Part shown: one piece after another, positions 26,278 through 33,753 of the stretch
How the letters are laid out: each line of letters opens with the position of its first letter
How positions within the stretch are numbered: position 1 is the first letter of the stretch
From: Streptomyces justiciae
GTDB taxonomy: Bacteria > Actinomycetota > Actinomycetes > Streptomycetales > Streptomycetaceae
Length of the DNA: 64,000 bases
NCBI RefSeq assembly: GCF_015163075.1
Contig: NZ_JADDXU010000019.1
Location: forward strand, 101,773-165,772
Reading direction: 5' to 3'
Program-made: the position numbers and the translations under genes
Notes under the pieces: model-generated
Told to the model about the DNA's origin: nothing
The model's input: only the letters and a program-made list of their open reading frames with translations
The model's database searches: none

Positions 26278-27633
26278 GTCGACGGTTTCGTACCGCTCCA
26301 TGGAGTCCAGGCCGCGGATGCCCGGTATCGGCGACGGCAGCAGCCACAGCACCGACAGCATGCCGCCGACCGCCGCCACGACAAAGGTCGTTCGCAGGCC
26401 GACGCCGGTGGCGAGCGCCCCTCCGACGACGGCGCCGAGCGGCCGTACCCCGTAGTTGACGGTGCTGTACGCGCCGGTGACCCGGCTGCGCATCTCGCCC
26501 GGAATCGCCGCGGCCATCAGCGAGTTGAGGTTGACGTCGAACAGCATGACGCCGAGGCCGATGAGGAACTGGGCCCCGCCCAGCACCCCGGCACGCGCCC
26601 ACATCGGACCGTCGGCCACGACCGCGAGGGCGAAGGGCGCCGGGAACAGCACGGCTCCCACGGCGACGGCACGGCCGATGCCGATCCGGCGCGACACCCA
26701 GGGCGCGAGCAGCGCGCCGACGAGGGAGCCGCTCGCGCCGATACCGAGCGTCAACCCGATGACGCCGGGCGGGAGTCGGAGCTCACGGTCGGCGAACAGC
26801 ACGACCAGGCCGCTGCCCGTCAGGAACGTGAAGAAGTTGATGGTCGTCGTACAGCCGAGGCTGGCCCGCAGCACCGGGTGCCGAAAGACGAACACCAACC
26901 CCTCCCGGGCGCCGTGCCACACCCCCCGCCGGTTCCGGCGCTCCGGCACCGGTTCCTCGACCCGCACCCGGCGCAGCAGCAGCGCCGAGCCGAGGAAGGA
27001 CACGGCGTCCACGACGACCGCGACCGGCGCGGTGAGCGCCTGCACGAGCCCTCCGCCCAGCGCCGGCCCGGCGATGAAAGAGGCCGAACGGGCCGCGCTG
27101 AACTTGCTGTTGGCGTCGACATACGACGAGGGCGGCAGCAGCCAGGTGAAGAGCGGCGTGAACGCGCAGCCCGCCAGCACGCTCGCGACGCCGCACAGCA
27201 GGACGACGGCGAAGAGGTGCGCGGTCGTCAGCGTGCCCCACAGGTAGGCCGCCGGCAGCGTCAGCAGCACCGCCGCGCGGAACACGTCGCACCCGATGAT
27301 CAGCCGTCGCTTCCCCGCCCGGCCGTCGACCCACGCCCCCAGCAGCATGCCGAGCAGATTGGGCGCCCAGGCCAGCGCGGTCAGCCACGCCACCTGACCG
27401 GCGGAGGCATCCAGCGCGGTGACGGCGATGAGCGGCACGGCCACCTCGGAGACCCGGTCACCGACCTGCGAGACCGCGCTGCCGGCCCAGGTAAGGACAA
27501 AGGGCCGGTCACGCCAGAGGGAGCCGGTCCGCTCGGAGGCTTCCCGCCCAGAGGCGGCTCGACCAGAGGAATCTCCATCAGAGGCGGCTCGACCGGAGGC
27601 GGCTCGCGCAGCGTCATCTCGCCCCGGGGTCAC
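26272..27633 (-). CDS. MFS transporter (enterobactin-exporter/EntS-like subfamily)
   Basis: 453 residues with about eleven to twelve membrane segments. The motif VDGRAGKRRLIIGCD is the MFS loop 2-3 motif, and the layout fits MFS_3 drug or siderophore exporters. The GTG start overlaps the stop of the ArsR gene (GTGA), so the two are coupled. The first 45 residues are an unusual Ala/Ser/Arg low-complexity extension built from GGCGGCTCGACC-like DNA repeats. A regulated efflux pump is inferred. Confidence 0.87.
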   Translation of the reverse strand: MTPGRDDAARAASGRAASDGDSSGRAASGREASERTGSLWRDRPFVLTWAGSAVSQVGDRVSEVAVPLIAVTALDASAGQVAWLTALAWAPNLLGMLLGAWVDGRAGKRRLIIGCDVFRAAVLLTLPAAYLWGTLTTAHLFAVVLLCGVASVLAGCAFTPLFTWLLPPSSYVDANSKFSAARSASFIAGPALGGGLVQALTAPVAVVVDAVSFLGSALLLRRVRVEEPVPERRNRRGVWHGAREGLVFVFRHPVLRASLGCTTTINFFTFLTGSGLVVLFADRELRLPPGVIGLTLGIGASGSLVGALLAPWVSRRIGIGRAVAVGAVLFPAPFALAVVADGPMWARAGVLGGAQFLIGLGVMLFDVNLNSLMAAAIPGEMRSRVTGAYSTVNYGVRPLGAVVGGALATGVGLRTTFVVAAVGGMLSVLWLLPSPIPGIRGLDSMERYETVDA

Positions 27634-28238
27634 TCCCCCTCGCCCGCTTCCGGCAGGGAGTACCGCAGCAGCCGTACGCCGCGCGTGCCCGGTGGGCGGT
27701 CGGCCGCGTCGCGTGTCACGTACGGCGCGAGTACGGCCTCCACGGCGTCCTCGATCGCGGCGAGTTCCTCGGCGGACACCACGACACGGGTGTTGGCCAG
27801 CCGGGCGACCCGGCGCCAGGCGGGCTCCAGTTCCGGCTCGGTCTCGGCCGCCCAGCGTTCGATCTGCTGGGCGCCCCGGGCGAACATCTCCATGCCGAGC
27901 GCCCGCGCGGCCGACAGCCCGTCCTCGTCGTCCGGCATCTCGAACCGGAACCCGCGCGCCACCGCCTCCCACCGCCGCTCCCGCCGGTCGCCGCTGCCCT
28001 CGGCGTCCCGCACCAGCCCGAAACCGGCGAGATGACGCAGATGCCAGCTGGTCACGGACGGGGTCGCGCCGACATGCGGGGACAACTGCGTGGCCGTGGC
28101 GGGCCCGTTGCGCTGGAGCCGCTCCAGGACGGCGAGCCGTACGGGGTGCGCGAGCGCCCGCATGGCCTTCGGGTCGGTGAGCTCGATGTCACCGAGACGG
28201 TTGCCGGACGTGCCTTCAGGACGATCGTCGGGTTCCAT
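27630..28238 (-). CDS. ArsR-family winged-helix repressor
   Basis: 202 residues. The helix-turn-helix reads TATQLSPHVGATPSVTSWHL after ALAHPVRLAVLERL. The remaining ~110 residues resemble the C-terminal part of ArsR regulators that control MFS genes in Streptomyces. The ATG at 28238 is preferred to a GTG at 28259, because -35 TTGACT and -10 GACACT would put the transcript start near 28238 (leaderless). Two inverted repeats cover this promoter. It likely represses itself and the MFS gene. Confidence 0.88.
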   Translation of the reverse strand: MEPDDRPEGTSGNRLGDIELTDPKAMRALAHPVRLAVLERLQRNGPATATQLSPHVGATPSVTSWHLRHLAGFGLVRDAEGSGDRRERRWEAVARGFRFEMPDDEDGLSAARALGMEMFARGAQQIERWAAETEPELEPAWRRVARLANTRVVVSAEELAAIEDAVEAVLAPYVTRDAADRPPGTRGVRLLRYSLPEAGEGE

Positions 28239-28241
28239 GAC

Positions 28242-28281
28242 GTGAGAGTGTCCTCTCACAAAGTATGAGAGTCAACTCTCA
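28242..28281 (-). promoter_or_regulatory. Twin operators in the ArsR/MFS promoter
   Basis: GTGAGAGTGTCCTCTCAC (28242-28259) and TGAGAGTCAACTCTCA (28266-28281) are both perfect inverted repeats with GAGAG/CTCTC arms, centred 23 bases apart, about two helix turns. They overlap the predicted -35 and -10, as expected for a repressor. Confidence 0.7.
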
Positions 28282-28354
28282 CGTCACCCATGAATGTTGA
28301 ACAGTTTTCTCAACTACTCTTTTTAATCACTCGCGTTGACATGAACATGGGCCC

Positions 28355-29674
28355 ATGAGACGACTCCTCGGCACCCTCGCGGCCGCGGCCCTGGCCCTCA
28401 CGGGCCTCGCCGCCACCGGTACGACACCCGCCGCCGCTGCCACCACCGGCACCTTCAACGTGCTGACCTACAACGTCGCCGGCCTCCCGGAAGGCCTGAG
28501 TTCGGGACACCCGGAGACCAACACCCCGCTGATCTCACCGCGGTTGGCGCCGTACGACATCGTCAACGTGCAGGAGGACTTCAACTACCACGCGGCGCTG
28601 TACGCGGGCGACAACCACCCGTACCGCACCGCGACCAGCGGCGGTGTGCCCTTCGGCGACGGCCTCAACACCCTGTCGGACTACGCCTTCGACGACTTCG
28701 AGCGGGTGAAGTGGAACAACTGCACCGGCACCAACTGCCTGACGCCCAAGGGCTTCTCGCTGGCGCGGGTGCGGCTCGCCGAGGGTGTCTTCGTGGACCT
28801 GTACAACGTCCACACCAACGCGGACGACACCGACGACGCGCTGGCCGCCCGGCGCGCCAACGTCGAGCAGCTCTCCGACTTCATCCAGGCGAACTCCGCG
28901 GGCAACGCCGTGATCGTCATGGGTGACACGAACACCCGGTACACCCGCTCCGGCGACAACATCCGCACCCTGGCCGACGAGAACGGCCTCACGGACGCGT
29001 GGGTGCAGCTGGTGAAGGGCGGGGTGCGGCCGACGCAGGGCGCGGGCGCGCTGGTGTGCCCGACGACGGCGCCCACCAACGACTGCGAGGTCGTGGACAA
29101 GGTCCTGTACCGCGGCAGCAAGCTGTTCTCCCTCACCGCCACCCGCTACAACAACGAATGGGCGAAGTTCCTCGACTCCGCCGGCGGCAACCTCTCCGAC
29201 CACTTCCCGCACACGGTCGACTTCTCCTACACCCTCAACTCGTCCCTGAAGGCGAGCGACTTCTTCGGCGGCCCGCACGGCACCGCGTTCAACGACGCGG
29301 ACGACCTGCCGTCCACCGTCTCCCCGCGCACCCTCACCCTGCGCGGCGGCTCCCGCCTCGACGCGGTGTCGCTGACCCACGACGGCGGTACGGTGCTCGG
29401 TCACGGCGGTACGGGTGGCACGGCCACGTCGCTCACCCTGGCGTCCGGCGAGCACCTCACGTCGGTCAAGCTGACCCAGGGTCAGAAGGACGGCCGCACA
29501 AGGATCTTCTCGGCGGCGTTCACGACGGACAAGGGCCGCGCCCTGTCCTCCGGCACGGCGACCTCGGACACGAAGACCTTCACGGCACCGTCGGGCTGGC
29601 AGATCGCCGGCTTCACGGGCCGCGCGGGCGACGAGATCGACAAGCTCGGCGTGCTGTACGCGCCGATCGGCTGA
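28355..29674 (+). CDS. Secreted endonuclease/exonuclease/phosphatase-family protein with C-terminal jacalin-like lectin domain
   Basis: 439 residues. A signal peptide ends near PAAAATTG. Residues ~30-290 have the metal-dependent hydrolase pattern: NVLTYNVAGLP, NVQEDF, VHTNADD, VIVMGDTNTR and NLSDHFP. This is the sphingomyelinase/DNase I fold. The last ~145 residues resemble a jacalin lectin (LRGGSRLDAVSLTHDGG, GEHLTSVKLTQG, FTGRAGDEIDKLGV). A palindrome CATGGGCCCATG spans the start codon. Nucleic acid or phospholipid could be the substrate. Confidence 0.85.
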   Translation: MRRLLGTLAAAALALTGLAATGTTPAAAATTGTFNVLTYNVAGLPEGLSSGHPETNTPLISPRLAPYDIVNVQEDFNYHAALYAGDNHPYRTATSGGVPFGDGLNTLSDYAFDDFERVKWNNCTGTNCLTPKGFSLARVRLAEGVFVDLYNVHTNADDTDDALAARRANVEQLSDFIQANSAGNAVIVMGDTNTRYTRSGDNIRTLADENGLTDAWVQLVKGGVRPTQGAGALVCPTTAPTNDCEVVDKVLYRGSKLFSLTATRYNNEWAKFLDSAGGNLSDHFPHTVDFSYTLNSSLKASDFFGGPHGTAFNDADDLPSTVSPRTLTLRGGSRLDAVSLTHDGGTVLGHGGTGGTATSLTLASGEHLTSVKLTQGQKDGRTRIFSAAFTTDKGRALSSGTATSDTKTFTAPSGWQIAGFTGRAGDEIDKLGVLYAPIG

Positions 29675-29758
29675 CGGGGCCGCAGCGCGGCCCGAGTTGG
29701 AGTTTCCGGCGTCCGGCCTGTACGTAAGGAGTGATCAGTACACGCAGGAGGGGGACCG

Positions 29759-31300
29759 GTGACGCCGGAGGCTCTTGGACCGTTCAACCGCCGGGTTCGC
29801 CTGGTCGTCGAGGTCCGCGACGACCAGGACGAACGGGAGCTGGCCGGCGGCCTGTTCGAGGCCCAGGGCTGGGGGGTGCGGCCGGTCCGAGACAGCGACG
29901 CGGTCACCCCCGACGACGGGTACGCGGCGTTCATCGTCGAGATACCCGTGCACGGCTCGCGCTGGACCGCACGCGGAGCGGCGGTCGAACGGCTGACCTC
30001 GCTCGCGGACCGGCGGAAGGTCGACGTGTGGGTGCGGGAGACCAAGCTGGTCCCGCGCAAGTCGGCCACGCCTCACACCACTTACCACGTGCATCACAAG
30101 GTGCCCGAGGGCGCGGGCCCCGTCCTTCGTCGGCTCGCCGAGCAGTGGATCGCCGTGGGCGGGTGGGACGTACGGCACACCCTGCATCTGCGCGGGGAGC
30201 CCACCGACGACCAACGCGAGCGGGCGCTGGCCGAGTTGGAGGCCCGCAACATCGGCGGCCGGCCGTTCGACCGGGAGGTGCATGACGTCCGCGTGGCGAT
30301 GGGCCCGGCGAGCAACGGCACTCCGGCCGATCCGCGACGGCAGGCGCTCACGGCCGCGGTGATGATCGCGGTCGCCCTGGTGTGCCTGGCCTGCGGCGCG
30401 GTTCTCGGCGCCTTCGCGACCCCGTGGCGATGGGCGGCCCTGCTGCCTCCCGCCGGGCTCGCCTGGCCGGTGGGCGCCTGGCTGACCTCGAACGCCCCCC
30501 GGCCGTGGCCGGTCAGGCTGGGGTGCGGCGCCGTGTTCATGGCGGCCCTGACCTGCGGGGGCTACTTCTGGGCGAGCTCCCAAGAGGCGAGCCTGCCCCA
30601 GCAGTTCAACTGGCTCCTCGTCACCTTGGGCATCGGCTTCGTCGCCTTCGGCCTCTGGTACGCGCTCAGTGCGTCGTGGTTCAGCCGCAACGTGCAGTGG
30701 TTCCTGCCGGTGCTCGCCGCGCCGCTGCCGTTCGTCGTCCCGTGGGTCGGGGCGTTCCTGCACGCGGTGTACCTGGAGGACATGTTCGGCATCCCGGCGG
30801 ACGCCGTGCACGTCGGCTTCTTCTGGCAGTACGCCGTGGCGCTCAAGCCCCTGGCCGTGGCGGTGGCGTGTGTCCTGACGGCCGTGGCGGTGGGCGGCTG
30901 GGCCCGGCACTTCAATGTGGCGCCGTCCGTGAGCGGCTTCTTCCGGCTGATGCTGGTGCTGGCCGGACTGGTCGCGGTACTGACGACGGTGACCCTGTCC
31001 CTGGACACGACGGAGAAGGCCGCCGAACGGGCAATGAACGCGGCATCCGAAGGCCGCCGTCCCCCCGCCTACTACGGCCTCCAGCCCGAACTGGTCTGCA
31101 TCCACCCGCTCACCAAGCAAGTCCCGGTCATCAACGGCCCCGCCCCCAGCACCCACCCCGTCCTCTCCTTCCAGCCGAACGGCGACACCCTCTGGCTCTG
31201 GGACCCGTCCCGATCCCGCGGCAAGGACACCACCCGACATGCACTGCGCGTGCGGGCGGAGGACGTGATCCTGAGCCCGGCACAGGGCACACGCTGCTGA
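29759..31300 (+). CDS. Hypothetical integral membrane protein
   Basis: 513 residues. The first ~190 residues are soluble, with a repeated-looking pattern (VEVRDDQDERELAGGLFE and RGEPTDDQRERALAELEA). About seven membrane segments follow (residues ~200-425), then a short soluble tail. The GTG start at 29759 has GGAGGGGG upstream. The same layout is common in Streptomyces genomes, but no function is assigned. It stands alone, 84 bases after the nuclease gene. Confidence 0.75.
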   Translation: MTPEALGPFNRRVRLVVEVRDDQDERELAGGLFEAQGWGVRPVRDSDAVTPDDGYAAFIVEIPVHGSRWTARGAAVERLTSLADRRKVDVWVRETKLVPRKSATPHTTYHVHHKVPEGAGPVLRRLAEQWIAVGGWDVRHTLHLRGEPTDDQRERALAELEARNIGGRPFDREVHDVRVAMGPASNGTPADPRRQALTAAVMIAVALVCLACGAVLGAFATPWRWAALLPPAGLAWPVGAWLTSNAPRPWPVRLGCGAVFMAALTCGGYFWASSQEASLPQQFNWLLVTLGIGFVAFGLWYALSASWFSRNVQWFLPVLAAPLPFVVPWVGAFLHAVYLEDMFGIPADAVHVGFFWQYAVALKPLAVAVACVLTAVAVGGWARHFNVAPSVSGFFRLMLVLAGLVAVLTTVTLSLDTTEKAAERAMNAASEGRRPPAYYGLQPELVCIHPLTKQVPVINGPAPSTHPVLSFQPNGDTLWLWDPSRSRGKDTTRHALRVRAEDVILSPAQGTRC

Positions 31301-31321
31301 CGCCTTTATGCACTAGCATGA

Positions 31322-31340
31322 AACCTAGGAACCCTAGGTT
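31322..31340 (+). promoter_or_regulatory. Operator upstream of the TetR gene
   Basis: AACCTAGGAACCCTAGGTT is a perfect 8-bp inverted repeat with a 3-base centre, 15 bases before the TetR start codon and just after a possible -10 (TAGCAT). Autoregulation is the simplest explanation. Confidence 0.65.
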
Positions 31341-31355
31341 GCTGGAGACGCCCCC

Positions 31356-31940
31356 ATGGCCCGCGCAGGAATCACCGCCGATCGGCTCACCGAGGCGGCG
31401 GCCGAGCTCGCTGACGAGGTCGGGTTCGACAAGGTCACCATGTCCGCGCTCGCCCGGCACTTCGGGGTGAAGGACGCGAGTCTGTACTCGCACATCAAGA
31501 ACCTCCAGGAGCTGCGCACCCGCGTCGCCCTGCTCGCCGGGGCGGAGATGATCGACCGGATCGCCGTGGCCGTGGCGGGCCGGGCCGGCAAGGACGCGCT
31601 GGCCGCGTTCGCCGGGGCGTACCGGGAGTACGCGCTGGAGCGGCCCGGGCGCTACGCGGCCACCCAGATCCGTATCGACCAGGCCCTCATCGCCGACTCC
31701 CCCGACTTCCGCCGCACCGCCGAGATCACCTACGGCATGCTCCGCGCCTACGGCCTGGAGGAGCCCGACCTCACCGACGCCGTACGCCTGCTGCGCAGCA
31801 CCTTCCACGGGTACTGCGCCCTGGAGTCCACCGGCGGCTTCGGCGCCGACCGTGACGTGCGGAAGTCCTGGGCCCGCGCGATCGACGCCCTGCACGTCCT
31901 GCTGGAGAACTGGCCCCGCGAGGCGTCCACGGACGAGTGA
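31356..31940 (+). CDS. TetR-family regulator (TetR_C / WHG-type)
   Basis: 194 residues. The N-terminal helix-turn-helix is VTMSALARHFGVKDASLYSHI. The C-terminal part (FAGAYREYALERPGRYAATQ, LRSTFHGYCALESTGGFG) fits the TetR WHG subfamily. An inverted repeat sits just before the start. It ends 19 bases from the convergent PEP-mutase family gene. No obvious target gene lies next to it other than itself. Confidence 0.9.
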   Translation: MARAGITADRLTEAAAELADEVGFDKVTMSALARHFGVKDASLYSHIKNLQELRTRVALLAGAEMIDRIAVAVAGRAGKDALAAFAGAYREYALERPGRYAATQIRIDQALIADSPDFRRTAEITYGMLRAYGLEEPDLTDAVRLLRSTFHGYCALESTGGFGADRDVRKSWARAIDALHVLLENWPREASTDE

Positions 31941-31959
31941 GCGGTGTGGGAGGCGCTCG

Positions 31960-32760
31960 TCAGGGCGTTCCGTCTCTGCCGAGCGCCACGACCTCCTCGT
32001 ACGAGAGTGTGGCGCCCTGCGGTGAGCGGCCCTCCGCGACGGCCGTGACCGTCTCCAGCATCGCGCCCAGCGCCCGCCGGTACGGCAGCGAGCCGAGGCT
32101 GACCCGGCGGACGCCGAGGGCGGCCAGCTCGGGGAATGTGGGGCCGGTGGGCGAGTAGAGGATGTTGAGGGGGACGTCGAGGCGCTCGACCAGCGCGCCG
32201 ATCGCCGCCGGGTCGGTCAGCCCCGGTACGAACACGCCGTCCGCGCCCGCCTGTTGGTAGGCGTCGAGGCGGTGCAGGGTGTCCACACCGACACCGACAC
32301 CGACACCGACACCGTCGCCTTCGCCTTCGCCTTCGCCGAGCCAGTACGTGTCCGTGCGGGCGTTCACGAAGAGGTCCGGTGCCGCTGCCTTGACCGCGGC
32401 GATCTTCGCCGCGTGCACCTCGACCGGTCCGAGTCCGTCCTCCAGGTTGATGCCGACGGCGCCGACTGCCGCCAACTCCCGTGCGAACTCCGCCACTTCG
32501 TCGGGGTCGTCGCTGAATCCGCCCTCGGCGTCCACCGACAGCAGGAAGGGCTCCGTGCCCAGCGTCAACGCCAACCGCAGGGTCTCGTCCCGGGTGGCCG
32601 CCGCCCCGTCCGGCAGTCCGGCCGCCGCGGCGACGCCGAGGCTCGTGGTGCCGACGGCCGGGAAGCCCTGGGCGGCCAGCACCGCGGCCGAGGCGTGGTC
32701 CCAGGCGTTGGGCAGCAGGAGGGGCGTGTCGCCGTGGTGGAGTGCGGCGAAGGGCGTCAC
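31960..32760 (-). CDS. Isocitrate lyase/PEP mutase family protein
   Basis: 266 residues in the ICL/PEPM (phosphonomutase-like) TIM-barrel family: LLLPNAWDHASAAVLAAQGF, LSVDAEGGFSDDPDEV, INLEDG and FVNARTDTYWL. These stretches carry the Mg2+-binding acidic residues. A repeated hexanucleotide inserts about 18 Gly-rich residues (GEGEGEGDGVGVGV) after TYWL, a loop position. The GTG start follows a 35-base duplication. It lies downstream of the DinB-like gene and is probably co-transcribed. The reaction is unknown; some relatives cleave 2-methylisocitrate or act on phosphonates. Confidence 0.88.
   Translation of the reverse strand: MTPFAALHHGDTPLLLPNAWDHASAAVLAAQGFPAVGTTSLGVAAAAGLPDGAAATRDETLRLALTLGTEPFLLSVDAEGGFSDDPDEVAEFARELAAVGAVGINLEDGLGPVEVHAAKIAAVKAAAPDLFVNARTDTYWLGEGEGEGDGVGVGVGVGVDTLHRLDAYQQAGADGVFVPGLTDPAAIGALVERLDVPLNILYSPTGPTFPELAALGVRRVSLGSLPYRRALGAMLETVTAVAEGRSPQGATLSYEEVVALGRDGTP
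32285..32338. repeat. Hexanucleotide microsatellite inside the PEP-mutase family gene
   Basis: Five ACACCG units (32285-32314) followed by TCGCCT three times and TCGCCG. The length is a multiple of three, so the frame survives and Gly-Val and Gly-Glu pairs are added. Such runs can change length by slippage. Confidence 0.9.
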
Positions 32761-32812
32761 GACAGCTCACCCACCGCATCAGTCAGGAGCGTCACGACAG
32801 CTCACCCACCGC
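32754..32812. repeat. 35-base tandem duplication at a gene junction
   Basis: The 24-base stretch starting GCGTCACGACAGCTCACCCA occurs at 32754 and at 32789. One copy holds the stop of the DinB-like gene, the other the GTG start of the PEP-mutase family gene. Before duplication the two genes would have overlapped as GTGA. Confidence 0.85.
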
Positions 32813-33250
32813 GTCGGCGTAGTACGTCGATCCCCTGAGGTGGCGGGCGAGTTCGCGGAAGCTCCAGCCCTCGCCCGGCGAGGCGTCGAGCTGTTCGTCG
32901 GTCAGTGCCTCCAGGCGGTTCGCCCAGATCCTGGCGAGCCGGGTGAGCCTGCTGCGGGCCTCGTCGAGGTCCTCCTGGGTGAAGGCCGCGAGGTCCGCCT
33001 CCGTGGTCACCGTGGACGCGTGCCAATGGTCCGCCTGCGGTTCCTCGCCCGCCAACCGGGCCTCCAGCTCGGCCAGATGATCGACCAGGTGGTCGGCGAC
33101 CCGCCTGATCGCCTTGTGCGGGGTATAGACACGGTCGTCGATCTCGAAGAGTCTGCCGTCCCAGCGCGTCCAGGTCGCGGCCAGGGCGAGAACGTGATCG
33201 ACCATGCCGGTGACGGCCTGGGCGGGGGTTTCGTGCGGGTGCTCGGTCAT
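32792..33250 (-). CDS. DinB-like / mycothiol-dependent maleylpyruvate isomerase-type protein
   Basis: 152 residues, all helical. Helical pieces such as KAIRRVADHLVDHLAELEARLA and WSFRELARHLRGSTYYADAV fit the DinB four-helix bundle, with His residues placed to bind metal. The ATG at 33250 is chosen over upstream codons because it starts the conserved part (MTEHPHETPAQAV). Enzymes of this fold often use mycothiol or bacillithiol; the substrate here is unknown. Confidence 0.7.
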   Translation of the reverse strand: MTEHPHETPAQAVTGMVDHVLALAATWTRWDGRLFEIDDRVYTPHKAIRRVADHLVDHLAELEARLAGEEPQADHWHASTVTTEADLAAFTQEDLDEARSRLTRLARIWANRLEALTDEQLDASPGEGWSFRELARHLRGSTYYADAVGELS

Positions 33251-33305
33251 GGACGGCACGCTAGAGCCGTATCCGTTCGGCCCGCGCCGAAGTGTCCTCG
33301 CCCCC

Positions 33306-33674
33306 CTACTCCCCGCGCTCCCCCGCACTCCGCTCCACACAGAACTCGTTGCCCTCCGGATCGCCCATCACCACCCACCCGGTCCCGTCCGGCCTGCGCT
33401 GGTCGTCGACGACGGTCGCGCCGAGGGCAAGAAGGCGCTCGACCTCCTCGTCGCGGGTGCGGTCCTGGGGCTGGAGGTCGAGGTGGACGCGGTTCTTGAC
33501 CGTCTTGGCGTCGGGGACGGTCACGAACAGCACGCCCGCGGACTCGATCAGCGCCATGGGGTCGCCGGGGTGGTCCTCCTCGTGGAGGGGCTGGTCGAGC
33601 ACCTGGGACCAGAACGTCCCGAGGGTGTAGGCGTCGGCGCAGTCGATCGTCACATGGCGGATCAGAGAGGTCAT
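33306..33674 (-). CDS. VOC-family (glyoxalase-like) protein
   Basis: 122 residues with two beta-alpha-beta-beta-beta modules: IRHVTIDCADAYTLGTFWSQ and NRVHLDLQPQDRTRDEEVER. It ends with DPEGNEFCVER, the hallmark metal-ligand Glu of VOC proteins. The ATG at 33674 opens the conserved strand. It is divergent to the secreted protein at 33754. A metal-dependent isomerase, dioxygenase or resistance protein is possible. Confidence 0.87.
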   Translation of the reverse strand: MTSLIRHVTIDCADAYTLGTFWSQVLDQPLHEEDHPGDPMALIESAGVLFVTVPDAKTVKNRVHLDLQPQDRTRDEEVERLLALGATVVDDQRRPDGTGWVVMGDPEGNEFCVERSAGERGE

Positions 33675-33706
33675 GTGAGCGATCTTTGTGCACTGCTGTG
33701 AAATGA

Positions 33707-33725
33707 GGCAACCAAAGTGGCAACC
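33707..33725 (+). promoter_or_regulatory. GGCAACC direct repeat upstream of the secreted protein gene
   Basis: GGCAACC occurs at 33707 and 33719 (period 12) in the 79-base gap between two divergent genes. It may be an activator site or a -35-like element; no more can be said. Confidence 0.3.
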
Positions 33726-33753
33726 TTCCCGCACTCGGCGGCCACTTGAAGGC

